A stretch of DNA of 64,000 nt from Phyllobacterium sp. 628. Lineage in GTDB: Bacteria > Pseudomonadota > Alphaproteobacteria > Rhizobiales > Rhizobiaceae. The notes beneath the pieces were generated by a model. It was given only the letters and a program-made list of their open reading frames with translations. It did not search any database and was not told the origin of the DNA. Below, piece after piece: positions 7,745 to 16,538 of the stretch; the first letter of the stretch is position 1, and the number at the start of each line of letters is the position of its first letter. Made by a program: the position numbers and the translations under genes. The stretch lies in the NCBI RefSeq assembly GCF_014189505.1, contig NZ_CP050301.1:3727501-3791500 (forward strand), read 5' to 3'.

Positions 7745-8086
7745 TCAGTCCAAATGGAAGACTTCGTCCATCATTGCCCACCATTCACCGGGCGCACGCG
7801 TTTCGAGCGGCACCTGACAGGGTATGCACAAAGCCCACCATTCCTGATTCTTCGGATCGGCAGCCATTTTCGCCATATCCGCGTCGAAGTCGGTGCCGTG
7901 ATATTCCCACGTACCGAACAGGATATTCTCCGGTTCGCGCACGAAGATTGTGTAATTTCGGATATTGCAACTTGAAATGAGTGCGAGAATCTCGGGCCAG
8001 ACAGCCGCGTGCAGGCGCTTGTATTCGGCTACCTTATCGCCATTCAGGCCGATCATCATTCCCATGCGCTGTCCAGATGAGGTCAT
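7745..8086 (-). CDS. L-rhamnose mutarotase family protein (RhaM/DUF718-like)
   Basis: A 113-residue protein of the DUF718 mutarotase family, which interconverts the anomers of L-rhamnose or L-fucose so that the dehydrogenase receives the right one. The catalytic Tyr and His are seen in Glu-Tyr-Lys-Arg-Leu-His (residues 20-25), followed by Val-Trp-Pro-Glu, and the Asn-Tyr-Thr-Ile-Phe, Gly-Thr-Trp-Glu-Tyr and C-terminal Trp-Trp-Ala-Met-Met-Asp-Glu-Val-Phe blocks are conserved. The ATG at 8086 has CCGGAG seven bases before it and lies 2 bases after the stop of the dehydratase gene. It supports a 6-deoxyhexose as the operon's substrate. Confidence 0.82.
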   Translation of the reverse strand: MTSSGQRMGMMIGLNGDKVAEYKRLHAAVWPEILALISSCNIRNYTIFVREPENILFGTWEYHGTDFDADMAKMAADPKNQEWWALCIPCQVPLETRAPGEWWAMMDEVFHLD

Positions 8087-8088
8087 AA

Positions 8089-9201
8089 TCAGCTCCGGAT
8101 TTCCGTGGTGAATTCGTCGATACTGCGAGCCTTCACCGCATCCCAATCCCAGTCAATGCCGATACCCGGCTCTGACGGAGCAATGGCGTAGCCATTTTCG
8201 ATGCGCATTTGCGTGCCGGTCAGGTCATCAAGCTGCGGAATGTACTCGACATATTTGCCATTCTGCACGGCGCAGGTCAGGCTGACATGCAGTTCCATCA
8301 GGAAGTGCGGGCAAACCGGCATATCGAAGCTCTCGGCCGTATGCGCCACTTTGAGCCACGGGGTGATGCCGCCGATGCGGCCAACGTCGACCTGTACAAT
8401 CGAGCAGGCCCGCTTCTGCATATATTCGCGGAAATGCCGGATTGAATAGAGCGACTCGCCCACCGCAACAGGTGTTTGCGTCGCGGATGACAGGCGCACA
8501 TGGCCGTCAATATCATCCGCAGGCAGCGGCTCTTCCAGCCATGCCAGATCGATATCGCGCAACACTTGCGAACGCCGGATGGCTTCATCCAGCGTAAAGC
8601 CCTGATTGGCATCGGTCATGATTTCGAAACCCGCTCCAACCGCATCGCGCACCGCCGACAGGCGGTCAAGATCTTCCGAGCCGTGCGGACGGCCGATCTT
8701 GACCTTGGCGCCCTTGAAACCCTTGGCCTTCGCCTGCAAGGCATCATCAACCAGCGCCTGCTTTTCAATGTGCAGCCAACCACCCTCGGTTGTATAAAGC
8801 GGACAGCGATCCTTGGCACCACCCGCAAGCTTCCACAACGGCAGGTTCTGCTTCTTCGCCCGCAAATCCCAAAGAGCAATATCGATCGCGGCCAGCGCAA
8901 TCGCCGTGATTGCTCCGATGGTCGTTGCATGGGTCGCGAACTCAAGCTCGCGCCAGATTGCTTCAATTTGGTCTGCGTCCTTGCCAAGCAGGCGCGGCAC
9001 CAGATGATCGGAAAGCAGCCGCATCACCGAGGAGCCGCCGGTGCCGATCGTATAGCTGTAGCCAGTCCCAACAGCGCCATCGCTGTCGGTGATGGTGACA
9101 ATCGGCGTTTCCTGACTGACAAAACTTTGAATGGCGTCTGTCCGCAGCACTTTCGGCGGCAGATCAACCATGCGCAGCTCAACGCGTTCGATTTTGGCCA
9201 T
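8089..9201 (-). CDS. mandelate racemase/muconate lactonizing-family acid-sugar dehydratase
   Basis: A 370-residue enolase-superfamily enzyme distinct from FucD. The barrel shows Lys-Val-Lys-Ile-Gly near residue 168, Asp-Ala-Asn-Gln near 193, Glu-Glu-Pro near 219, Val-Gly-Glu-Ser near 246 and a Pro-His-Phe-Leu-Met-Glu-Leu-His segment near 298, which matches MR-subgroup sugar-acid dehydratases acting by a Lys/His pair. A second dehydratase in the operon suggests use of a second sugar acid, for example an L-rhamnonate-, galactarate- or gluconate-like compound, or a role as an epimerase. The exact substrate cannot be read from sequence. It lies 2 bases from both neighbours in the transport/catabolic operon. 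Confidence 0.75.
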   Translation of the reverse strand: MAKIERVELRMVDLPPKVLRTDAIQSFVSQETPIVTITDSDGAVGTGYSYTIGTGGSSVMRLLSDHLVPRLLGKDADQIEAIWRELEFATHATTIGAITAIALAAIDIALWDLRAKKQNLPLWKLAGGAKDRCPLYTTEGGWLHIEKQALVDDALQAKAKGFKGAKVKIGRPHGSEDLDRLSAVRDAVGAGFEIMTDANQGFTLDEAIRRSQVLRDIDLAWLEEPLPADDIDGHVRLSSATQTPVAVGESLYSIRHFREYMQKRACSIVQVDVGRIGGITPWLKVAHTAESFDMPVCPHFLMELHVSLTCAVQNGKYVEYIPQLDDLTGTQMRIENGYAIAPSEPGIGIDWDWDAVKARSIDEFTTEIRS

Positions 9202-9203
9202 GG

Positions 9204-10301
9204 TCAGCTCCGCAGGGTTTTGCCGGTTTCAGCCGAGAAGAGATGTGCCTGCGACAGGTCGAAGCTCAGCTTGATGGATTCGCCCGTTGCCAGCGGACGC
9301 GGATTGAGCATGCGCGACACCCATTCCTTTTCGCCCAATGTGATGAACACCAGCGTTTCGTTGCCCAATGGTTCAGTGATCGATACCGGCAGCGACAGTT
9401 CATGCACATCGGTCGCTTCACCCGAACTCAGCCCATGACCGGTCGGATAGATATCATCAGGGCGAAGGCCGAAAATCACCTTGTCACCCGCAGCGACCTT
9501 GCTGCGAAATTCAATCGGCAGCGGCAGGCTCTGCCCACCTTTGAGAACAAGCTTGCCATCATCGACCGTGGCTTCATTCAGGTTCATCGGCGGCGAGCCG
9601 ATAAAGCCGGCGACAAAGCGCGTAGCCGGACGCTTGAACACTTCTTCCGGTGTCCCGACCTGCTCGATATAGCCATCGCGCATGATGACGATACGGTCGG
9701 AAAGCGTCATCGCTTCCACCTGATCGTGCGTCACGTAGATCATTGTTGCCTGCACCTTGGCATGCAGGCGTTTGATCTCCGTGCGCACCTGCGTGCGCAG
9801 CTTGGCATCAAGGTTGGAAAGGGGCTCGTCGAACAGGAACACTTCCGGCTTGCGCACAATCGCCCGGCCCATTGCCACGCGCTGACGCTGGCCGCCTGAC
9901 AGTTGCGAGGGACGCCGGTCCATCAGTTTTTCCAGATCGAGAATGGCAGCAGCTTCATTGACGCGCTGATCAATCTCGCTCTGCGCCAGCTTGGCGATCT
10001 TCAGCGAGAATCCCATGTTTTCGCGCACGGTCATATGCGGATACAGCGCGTAGGACTGAAACACCATCGAAATATTGCGCGCTCGCGGCGGCAGGTCGTT
10101 GACCGGCTTGCCGCCAATTTCGATGATGCCGTCGCTGATTTCTTCCAGCCCGGCAATCATGCGCAGCGTCGTTGACTTGCCGCAGCCGGACGGTCCGACC
10201 AGAGCGATGAATTCGCGGTCCTTGACCTCAAGATCGATGCCATGCACGACATCCACAGTGCCGTAGCGCTTGATCAGCTTTTTAAGGGTTACGGGAGCCA
10301 T
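9204..10301 (-). CDS. sugar ABC transporter ATPase (MsmX/UgpC family)
   Basis: A 365-residue cytoplasmic ATPase that powers the adjacent sugar importer. Walker A Gly-Pro-Ser-Gly-Cys-Gly-Lys-Ser-Thr is at residues 37-45, the signature Leu-Ser-Gly-Gly-Gln-Arg-Gln-Arg near 134 and Walker B Val-Phe-Leu-Phe-Asp-Glu-Pro near 154, followed by a TOBE/MalK-type regulatory C-terminal domain of about 120 residues. This is the carbohydrate CUT1 type. The ATG lies 2 bases after the stop of the second permease gene, so the subunits are co-translated from the operon. Confidence 0.9.
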   Translation of the reverse strand: MAPVTLKKLIKRYGTVDVVHGIDLEVKDREFIALVGPSGCGKSTTLRMIAGLEEISDGIIEIGGKPVNDLPPRARNISMVFQSYALYPHMTVRENMGFSLKIAKLAQSEIDQRVNEAAAILDLEKLMDRRPSQLSGGQRQRVAMGRAIVRKPEVFLFDEPLSNLDAKLRTQVRTEIKRLHAKVQATMIYVTHDQVEAMTLSDRIVIMRDGYIEQVGTPEEVFKRPATRFVAGFIGSPPMNLNEATVDDGKLVLKGGQSLPLPIEFRSKVAAGDKVIFGLRPDDIYPTGHGLSSGEATDVHELSLPVSITEPLGNETLVFITLGEKEWVSRMLNPRPLATGESIKLSFDLSQAHLFSAETGKTLRS

Positions 10302-10302
10302 T

Positions 10303-11166
10303 TTAACCTTTCACCGCGCCGAATGTCAGTCCGGACACAAGATGCTTCTGAATAATGAAGGTGAGTGTGAGTGCCGGAACGATCATGACCACGGCAAGCG
10401 CGCACATGCCGCGCCAGTCAATGGTGAATTCCGACGTGTAATCGAGAAGTCCGACAGGCAGTGTTTTTGAATTCACCGAGCGGGTGATCTGCGATGCCAG
10501 CGCATATTCGTTCCACGATGTGAGGAAGGCAAAAATACCTGCCGAGGCGATGCCCGGACCAGCCAGCGGAAACTCCACCTGCCAGAATGCCTGCCAGCGG
10601 GTGCAGCCGTCGATCTGTGCCGCCTCCGCAAGATCCTTCGGCACCTGTCTGAAGAAGCCGTCGATGAGCCAGATTGTGAATGGCACGTTCAACGCCACAT
10701 AGATCAGGATCAGCGAGAAATGCGTATCGATGATGCCGACACGGGCGAAAATCATGAACAGCGGCAGAGACAGCGCGATTCCGGGTACGGCGCGGGTCAG
10801 CATGAAGCCGAGAAAGATCGCCGACTTGCCCTTGAATTTGTAGCGGGCAAAGGCGTAGCCGCCGGCCATACCAATGATGAGCGCGATGACGGTCGACGTG
10901 ATCGAGATGATCAGCGAATTGCGGAAATATTCCCAGACCGGAATGCCGCCCTGCCCGGCGCCGCCAAACATGTTGCGATAGGCATCAAGCGAAATATCCT
11001 GCGGAATCCATACCGGAGGCTTTGCCATGATCTCGACTGTCGGTCGCAGTGAATTCAAAACGATCCAAAGGCCCGGCAGGCAGATCACCAGCATGGCGAG
11101 AAACAATCCAACGAGGTGCAGGACTTTCAGACCACGGCGCTTAAGACGATGTGTGTTGTTGTCCAT
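10303..11166 (-). CDS. sugar ABC transporter permease (MalG-type)
   Basis: A 287-residue inner-membrane permease with six predicted helices. The cytoplasmic EAA loop is clear (Glu-Ala-Ala-Gln-Ile-Asp-Gly-Cys-Thr). The true start is the ATG at 11166, giving Met-Asp-Asn-Asn-Thr-His and beginning 2 bases from the previous stop; upstream in-frame codons lie inside the other permease gene. With the MalF-type subunit it forms the channel of a CUT1 importer for the sugar metabolised by this operon. Confidence 0.88.
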   Translation of the reverse strand: MDNNTHRLKRRGLKVLHLVGLFLAMLVICLPGLWIVLNSLRPTVEIMAKPPVWIPQDISLDAYRNMFGGAGQGGIPVWEYFRNSLIISITSTVIALIIGMAGGYAFARYKFKGKSAIFLGFMLTRAVPGIALSLPLFMIFARVGIIDTHFSLILIYVALNVPFTIWLIDGFFRQVPKDLAEAAQIDGCTRWQAFWQVEFPLAGPGIASAGIFAFLTSWNEYALASQITRSVNSKTLPVGLLDYTSEFTIDWRGMCALAVVMIVPALTLTFIIQKHLVSGLTFGAVKG

Positions 11167-11167
11167 C

Positions 11168-12064
11168 TTACCACTCCGCTCCGATTTGCTGGCGCGCAGC
11201 GGCGAGCTTTCTGAAGAAATACACAGTGAACACGATGGAAAGCAGGATCGAGATATAGGCCATGGCATTGGCCAGCCCCATTCGCGCATCACTGTAGGCG
11301 GTACGGCCAACCAGCGTCCACAAGAGTTCCGTCCGCTTGGCCGGCCCGCCATCGGTCATGATCTTGACGATGTCATAGGCACGCGCCACGTCGAGCGAGC
11401 GAATGGTCATCGCAATCATGGCAAACGGCATTAGATAGGGCCACGTAACGTAGCGGAATGTCTGCCATGGCGTGCATCCATCAACGCGCGCCGCTTCGAC
11501 CGGTTCCTGCGGCATGGCCAGCAGCCCGGCAAGGATCAAAATGGCAAAGACGGAGGTGGATGACCACACTTCAGCGACGATGATCGAAAACAATGCCAGA
11601 TTTCCATCGATCAGCCAGGGTATCGCGGACGATGTAAGCCCAAGTGACTGCAGCGCATTGTTGACGAAACCGATATTGTCGTTGAACAGGAATTTGAACT
11701 GAAAACCGACAAGAACCGGCGAAAACATCATCGGGAACATCATCAGCGTGCGCAGCAAGCGCTGGCCCCGGGTTGCCTTGTTGACCAGCATCGCCAGCCC
11801 CAGTCCGAGGAACATTTCGGCATTGAGTGCGATGGTCAAAAGCAGAACGGTTCGCCCGAATGCTGTCCAGAATTCCAGACTGGTCAGTGCGCTGACATAA
11901 TTGCGAAAGCCGATGAAAATCCACAACGATTCCGGCTTGGTCAGGCGGAATGGCGTGAAACTCGAGTAAAGCGAGAACAGCAGCGGCAGCACGATCACCG
12001 CCGCAAGGACGATGATAGCAGGCAGCAGCAGGAGTGTCGGCGCTGATAATTTTGGAAACTTCAT
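11168..12064 (-). CDS. sugar ABC transporter permease (MalF-type)
   Basis: A 298-residue inner-membrane permease with six hydrophobic segments and the EAA motif Glu-Ala-Ala-Arg-Val-Asp-Gly-Cys-Thr-Pro-Trp near residue 196. It is the first of two permeases of the importer and follows the binding-protein gene after a 260-base gap filled with repeat element A copy 2. A strong repeat between binding protein and permease is a common way to keep the binding protein in excess. Confidence 0.88.
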   Translation of the reverse strand: MKFPKLSAPTLLLLPAIIVLAAVIVLPLLFSLYSSFTPFRLTKPESLWIFIGFRNYVSALTSLEFWTAFGRTVLLLTIALNAEMFLGLGLAMLVNKATRGQRLLRTLMMFPMMFSPVLVGFQFKFLFNDNIGFVNNALQSLGLTSSAIPWLIDGNLALFSIIVAEVWSSTSVFAILILAGLLAMPQEPVEAARVDGCTPWQTFRYVTWPYLMPFAMIAMTIRSLDVARAYDIVKIMTDGGPAKRTELLWTLVGRTAYSDARMGLANAMAYISILLSIVFTVYFFRKLAAARQQIGAEW

Positions 12065-12110
12065 CTGGAATATCGGCCTTTTAATCTCTGTTCTCGGGCG
12101 GTGTCATGTG

Positions 12111-12308
12111 TCACCCCCCCTCTGGGCTGTCGGACATCTCCCCCACAAGGGGGGGAGATTAGCCCTCATTACCGATTCGATTAGTTCTGAGAGATTGCAA
12201 AATAAGCGAAAGTTTTAATGTCGATGTGATCTCCCCCCTTGCGGGGGGTCCGAAGGACGGGCGAGACCCGTGGCTCGCCCCGGAGTCCGACAGGGCAGAG
12301 GGGGGTGA
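12111..12308. repeat. palindromic repeat element A, copy 2 (short arm - core - long arm)
   Basis: The arms match copy 1 but in the opposite arrangement: the short arm is at 12111-12161 and the long arm, with the extra CGAGCCACGGG hairpin, at 12229-12308. It lies between the binding-protein and permease genes, within the operon. The core (12162-12228) differs from that of copy 1, so the arms are the conserved part. Confidence 0.8.
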
Positions 12309-12325
12309 ACATCCCCTCAAACCAA

Positions 12326-13642
12326 TCAAAGCTTTCCTGCATCCTTCAGGATATCGGTTGCCTTCTGGGCAGCCGTATCGAGCGCTTCCTTGGAGGTCTT
12401 GTCGCCAAGGATTGCGGCTTGAAGTTCCGGATAAACAGCGTTGGAAATCTCGATCCATTCAGCCAGTGGTGGAACCGGGAATGCATTCTTCGCCGCTTCC
12501 TGGAAAGCCGCCAGAACCTCGGTCTTGTACGGATCACCCTTGGCCTGTTCGATATCCCAGGCCCAGACAGCCGTACGCGTCGGCAATGGACCGGCTTTCG
12601 CTTCCAGCTTCTGGCTGTCTTCATTGGTCAGCCACCAGACGAGCGAAGCAGCTGCTGCCTTGTTGGCGCAGTTTTCCGTGACCGAGAAGCCATGGCTGCC
12701 GGACCAGCCGGTGCGCTTGCCTGACGATCCCGCCGGCTGAACCTTCACACCGACATTACCCGCAACCTTCGAGGATTTCGGATCGTTGAAAAAGCTGGCC
12801 CAGCCCGGCCAATCCAGATTGATGGCGATGGAACCGGACGCAAAGCCCTGCCCAAGATCATCCCAGAGATAGTTGGTCGTTCCGGCCGGAACAGCCTTCG
12901 CCTTGTAGAGATTGACGAACCAGTCGAGTGCCTTGATGCCAGCAGCAGAATTGAACGCGGGCTTGCCGTCCTTGTCGATATATTCGCCGCCCTCAGCCAC
13001 CAGCATTTCGTAAAAACGGCCGTTGATTGCCTCTTCCTTGCCGGCAAACTGCGTGCCGTAAAAGTCAGGCGCCTTGGTGAAAAACTCTGCCTGATCGGTG
13101 ACCTGCTGCCATGTGTCGGGCGGTGTCAGATCATAATTATACTTGGCCTTGAACGCCTTCTTGTTGGCTTCATCGGCATAAATGCTCTTCTGATAATACA
13201 GCGCCGAAACATCGAACTGCGCGCGTGGCAGCATGACCAGCTTGCCGTCCAGCGTTGATGCCTTGATATTGGCAGGAACGAAGGCGGCAATTTCTTCCGC
13301 CGGAATCAGCGCTGTCAGGTCGGTATAGATACTTGGATACTGTGGTGCGAATGACGAGTGGTTCGAACCGACACACCACTTCAGGCTGCCCGATGCAATG
13401 TCAGACTTGATCTCTTTGTCGAGTTCGAAATGATTCTTTTTCGACAGGATATTGACCTTGGCACCGGTCAGCTTTTCCCATTCGCCAATGCGTTCATATA
13501 GCGGCTCATATTGCTGGCCGCCAATCAGCTTGGCATCAATGGTTACGCCTTCAAATTTGCCCGGCAGTTCAGCACCGATGGCAAGGCTCGCGCTCATAAG
13601 AGCGATAACGCCAGCGGAAACGCTGGCAAGCAGATTTTTCAT
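12326..13642 (-). CDS. sugar ABC transporter substrate-binding protein
   Basis: A 438-residue periplasmic extracellular solute-binding protein family 1 member. The N-terminus is a signal peptide (Met-Lys-Asn-Leu-Leu, a hydrophobic stretch, then Ala-Ile-Gly-Ala near residue 23). The ATG at 13642 is chosen for its GGGAGGAA ribosome-binding site; a longer start would disrupt the signal peptide. It is the first gene of the minus-strand operon, and a promoter and a CCCATATATGGG palindrome lie upstream. The ligand is inferred to be a 6-deoxyhexose or its derivative from the catabolic genes. Confidence 0.87.
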   Translation of the reverse strand: MKNLLASVSAGVIALMSASLAIGAELPGKFEGVTIDAKLIGGQQYEPLYERIGEWEKLTGAKVNILSKKNHFELDKEIKSDIASGSLKWCVGSNHSSFAPQYPSIYTDLTALIPAEEIAAFVPANIKASTLDGKLVMLPRAQFDVSALYYQKSIYADEANKKAFKAKYNYDLTPPDTWQQVTDQAEFFTKAPDFYGTQFAGKEEAINGRFYEMLVAEGGEYIDKDGKPAFNSAAGIKALDWFVNLYKAKAVPAGTTNYLWDDLGQGFASGSIAINLDWPGWASFFNDPKSSKVAGNVGVKVQPAGSSGKRTGWSGSHGFSVTENCANKAAAASLVWWLTNEDSQKLEAKAGPLPTRTAVWAWDIEQAKGDPYKTEVLAAFQEAAKNAFPVPPLAEWIEISNAVYPELQAAILGDKTSKEALDTAAQKATDILKDAGKL

Positions 13643-13695
13643 GCAAATTCCTCCCGATTTTCCCAGAGTGCCGCCTCCCGGCACAAATTATTGCA

Positions 13696-13707
13696 CCCAT
13701 ATATGGG
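13696..13707. promoter_or_regulatory. perfect palindrome, candidate operator of the IclR regulator
   Basis: CCCATATATGGG is a perfect 12-base palindrome about 55 bases upstream of the binding-protein start. On the minus strand a TTGACG box (13745 to 13740) is followed after 17 bases by TTGTAT, so the palindrome would lie just downstream of the start of transcription, a good position for repression by the divergently encoded IclR protein. The binding link is inferred. Confidence 0.4.
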
Positions 13708-13789
13708 CGTCTCATTCATATACAAACATTATCACACTTGACCGTCAAGCGCGAAACGCTTTCCAATGAAGATAATCTTCGTATATGCA

Positions 13790-14058
13790 TTAGGTCGTAC
13801 ACTCATAAATCTGTTCGAAATGGCGCCTGAAACGGCAAGAAGATGCGAGGAGAGGCGCGAAGGGCGGGGCCTTTCCCCCGGCTGAGCGGCTCGACACTGC
13901 AGCTTGCAGCCGTTTCGGCGCCTAGGATATGGTCCATTTGCCCGGCTACAGCGTCGCAAAGGCTCGAGAATGGATAAACATTCCCATCGCCTTTGCTCCT
14001 TGTCTCCGAACAAATGGCCTCATACCATTTCAGCCAGATTTATGAGTTTACGACCTAG
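13790..14058. repeat. 269-bp element with long terminal inverted repeats
   Basis: The region between the transporter promoter and the iclR start is bounded by inverted repeats of 24 bases (13790-13813 and 14035-14058) that differ at only two positions, with a further GAAATGG/CCATTTC pair just inside. A second inverted pair lies within, GGCGCC-GAAACGGC type, at 13823-13836 and 13909-13922. It has no credible gene. It looks like a MITE or the remnant of an insertion sequence; no clear target duplication was seen. Confidence 0.6.
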
Positions 14059-14076
14059 ATAAAAGAGGGGATCGAC

Positions 14077-14880
14077 ATGACCGAAGAAGACGACAGCGAT
14101 CGCTACCGCGCGCCCGCCCTCGACAAGGGGCTGGATATTCTCGAATTGCTTTCAGGGATCGACGGCGGTCTCACTCAGGCGGAAATAGCCAAACATCTGG
14201 GCCGCAGCCCCAATGAATTTTATCGCATGCTCGACCGTCTCGTACGGCGCGGATATGTGACACGTCTTGAAGGCGATCGCTATTCGCTGACCCTGAAGCT
14301 TTTTGGCCTCGCCCAGTTGCATGCGCCGGTGCGGCGGCTTGCCTCCTACGCCACGCCATTGATGCGTGATCTTGCCGTGCTGTCCAAACAGGCCAATCAG
14401 CTCAGCGTTTTTGATCGCGGTGCAGCCGTCGTCATCGCCCAGCAGGAAGCACCGGATTATTGGGGTATCTCGATCCGAGTCGGTTCGCATATCAGTCTGT
14501 TCAACACCGGCTCCGGCCACGTGCTTCTGGCATTCCGTTCGGAGGATGAGCGCGCCATGATGATCGCCGAATACGAGAATCACGCGGATGACATCGCCCA
14601 GCCGCAGGATTTCAAAGAGCGGCTCGACCATATCCGCGAGCGCGGTTATGAAATCATGCCCAGTGCGCAAACGGCGGGTGTGTTCAACATCTCGGCGCCA
14701 ATACTTGGCCCCGACGGCCGGTCAATTGCCGCGTTGACGTGCCCCTATATCAAGCTACTCAACATTGCCGATGCTCCCGATGTTGATCAGGCGCGGGAAA
14801 TGCTCGTCGCCACCGCCAAAAAGCTGTCCGAGCTTGCCGGTGCCGACGTCATCCATTCCAGCGTTCCGCGGCAAGGTTGA
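14077..14880 (+). CDS. IclR-family transcriptional regulator
   Basis: A 267-residue regulator with an N-terminal winged helix (residues 15-75, with the Leu-Thr-Gln-Ala-Glu-Ile-Ala helix and Asn-Glu-Phe-Tyr-Arg-Met recognition helix) and a C-terminal GAF-like effector domain. The start has AGAGGGG upstream. It is divergent from the sugar operon and is followed after 13 bases by the lactonase gene, which supports a role as local repressor or activator responding to a pathway intermediate. The long inverted-repeat element sits right before it and may alter its own promoter. Confidence 0.85.
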   Translation: MTEEDDSDRYRAPALDKGLDILELLSGIDGGLTQAEIAKHLGRSPNEFYRMLDRLVRRGYVTRLEGDRYSLTLKLFGLAQLHAPVRRLASYATPLMRDLAVLSKQANQLSVFDRGAAVVIAQQEAPDYWGISIRVGSHISLFNTGSGHVLLAFRSEDERAMMIAEYENHADDIAQPQDFKERLDHIRERGYEIMPSAQTAGVFNISAPILGPDGRSIAALTCPYIKLLNIADAPDVDQAREMLVATAKKLSELAGADVIHSSVPRQG

Positions 14881-14893
14881 GCGAGGCAGTGCC

Positions 14894-15727
14894 ATGTTGA
14901 TTGATACCCATCTGCATCTCATCGACCAGTCCGCCCTGCACTATCCCTGGCTGGCTGATGTCGAAGCCCTCAACCGGGACTTCCTTTATCAGGAATATGC
15001 CTTGCAGGCCCACCGCGCCGGGATCGTTCAGGCGCTGCATATGGAAGTGGATGTCACTCCGTCGGAGATTGAAACGGAAATCGGCTATGTCGCTGCGCTG
15101 TCGCAGCATGAGGGTAATCTGATTGCCGGGGCAATCGCCGCATGCCGTCCCGAAGAGGCTGGCTTTGCTGCCCATCTCGAACGCCAGCAGGCCAATCCTT
15201 TCGTCAAAGGCTTTCGCCGCATCCTGCACACTATGCCGGATGATCTATCCGAGGGCCAACTTTTCCGGGACAACATCAAGCGCATTGGCGGCACGGGCCT
15301 CACTTTTGATCTCTGTGTGCTGCCCCGCCAGATGGACAGGGCTATCGCTCTCGTCGACCTCGCGCCTGATGTTGCCTTCATCCTCGATCATTGCGGTGTC
15401 CCGGATATCAAGAGCAATGATTTCGGTGCGTGGCGCGGCAAGATCAGCGACATTGCCAAGCGGCCCAATATCACAGCTAAAATATCGGGCGTTGTTGCCT
15501 ATGCCGATGGGGAATGGAGTACCGATACGCTGAAACCCTATGTGCAGCATGCGATCGACAGTTTCGGATGGGACCGGATTGTCTGGGGCAGTGACTGGCC
15601 TGTCTGCAGCTTGGGCGGCGGCCTTGCCACATGGGTCGCCACAACACATGCCTTGCTGTCCGGCTGCAGCGAGACGGAAAAAACCAAACTGTTTTCAGGC
15701 AATGCGAAACGGATATGGGGCCTGTAA
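14894..15727 (+). CDS. amidohydrolase (COG3618), probable L-fuconolactonase
   Basis: A 277-residue metal-dependent hydrolase of the amidohydrolase-2 / COG3618 group, whose characterised members open sugar lactones such as L-fucono-1,5-lactone. The metal ligands His6-x-His8 (Asp-Thr-His-Leu-His), the Asp-His-Cys-Gly block near residue 165 and the C-terminal Trp-Gly-Ser-Asp-Trp-Pro with its conserved Asp are intact. The ATG at 14894 is supported by the family N-terminus and by an adjacent GAGGCAG; the nearest longer start would overlap iclR. It supplies the step between the sugar dehydrogenase and fuconate dehydratase, although it is transcribed with iclR. Confidence 0.8.
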   Translation: MLIDTHLHLIDQSALHYPWLADVEALNRDFLYQEYALQAHRAGIVQALHMEVDVTPSEIETEIGYVAALSQHEGNLIAGAIAACRPEEAGFAAHLERQQANPFVKGFRRILHTMPDDLSEGQLFRDNIKRIGGTGLTFDLCVLPRQMDRAIALVDLAPDVAFILDHCGVPDIKSNDFGAWRGKISDIAKRPNITAKISGVVAYADGEWSTDTLKPYVQHAIDSFGWDRIVWGSDWPVCSLGGGLATWVATTHALLSGCSETEKTKLFSGNAKRIWGL

Positions 15728-15793
15728 GCGGCGTTCCATCTTTAAGATGCGTAAGCGTGGTCTGGTGAGCTGCACCTACTATTGTCGTAGTTT

Positions 15794-15953
15794 ACCCCCC
15801 TCTGTCCTGTCGGACATCTCCCCCACAAGGGGGAGATCACATCGACATCGATTATATCGCTCAGTTTTCAGTATGTCAGAATTAGGCAAGATGGTCATGA
15901 GAGCTGATCTCCCCCCTTGTGGGGGAGATGTCCGACAGGACAGAGGGGGGTGA
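15794..15953. repeat. palindromic repeat element A, copy 3 (short arm - core - short arm)
   Basis: A near-perfect inverted pair of about 46 bases each, 15794-15839 and 15906-15953, around a 65-base core. Both arms are the short type, beginning CCCCCCTCTGTCCTGTCGGA and containing the CTCCCCC-ACAAGGGGGAG hairpin. It lies just past the lactonase gene and closes the fucose region. Confidence 0.85.
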
Positions 15954-16019
15954 ATAGAAAACAGCCAAGCTATTGGTTCTAAAAACAATCATCACAAACT
16001 TATCCACGCTGCCAAAACC

Positions 16020-16330
16020 CATTGTATTATCCGCATGTCCTTTCCGGCGGGAATGCTTCCGGAGTCGTTCGAAAGTCGGGAAAGGACCGGCGCCTCCGCG
16101 CTTCGGGTTGACGGACCTGATGCTCCGGGGGGATGCGTCCAGTAATCCTGCGCCGGTACTAGGGCCGGTGCGTGGCTGCAACGCCAAGCGGGGAAACAGC
16201 GCGCGATATGAGGCTGTCATGGCCTCCATCAGGCGCAAATGCCTGATAATCGGACAGGGCCCCCGGTGGAATGGACGCAGACAGAAATCGCCGGGCGGGT
16301 GGTCCGAAAGATCGCAAACCCCCATTCTAC
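16020..16330 (+). other. GC-rich structured intergenic stretch before the kef-like gene
   Basis: No credible gene is seen in 15954-16538. The 16035-16330 part is GC-rich and hairpin-prone: GTCCTTTCC (16036-16044) pairs perfectly with GGAAAGGAC (16079-16087), and CAGGC/GCCTG near 16229-16244 and CGCCGG/CCGGTG near 16152-16172 form further stems. It does not match tmRNA, RNase P RNA, SRP RNA or any riboswitch class I could recall. It could be a small RNA, the leader of the antiporter gene or a decayed repeat. The rest, 16400-16538, is AT-richer and likely holds the promoter. Confidence 0.35.
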
Positions 16331-16538
16331 CCCAAGACCGCGTTCCAAGGACCGCCCGTCTTTCCCACATCTCAACAGCCAGACGCAAAAGCGGGCGTGG
16401 CAAGGCGGAAATGTATCCCGCATCAGAACAACACCACTTGCAATTGCATTCACGCGAATTGTGCAGAGGTAAAAAGCTTGCCTGCCAAGCCCATGCACTT
16501 TACCTCTGCTATTGAGGATCAAACAAACAGGACATCAT

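Noticed and set aside
13732-14013. Minus-strand frame in the iclR promoter region
   Set aside because: It falls inside the inverted-repeat element, is Arg-rich and shows no domain.
16020-16330. tmRNA, RNase P RNA, SRP RNA, FMN or TPP riboswitch
   Set aside because: None of the diagnostic cores of these classes was found on either strand.
15973-16515. 180-codon plus-strand frame before the Kef-type gene
   Set aside because: Low-quality Arg/Ser-rich frame without ribosome-binding site, within a hairpin-rich stretch.
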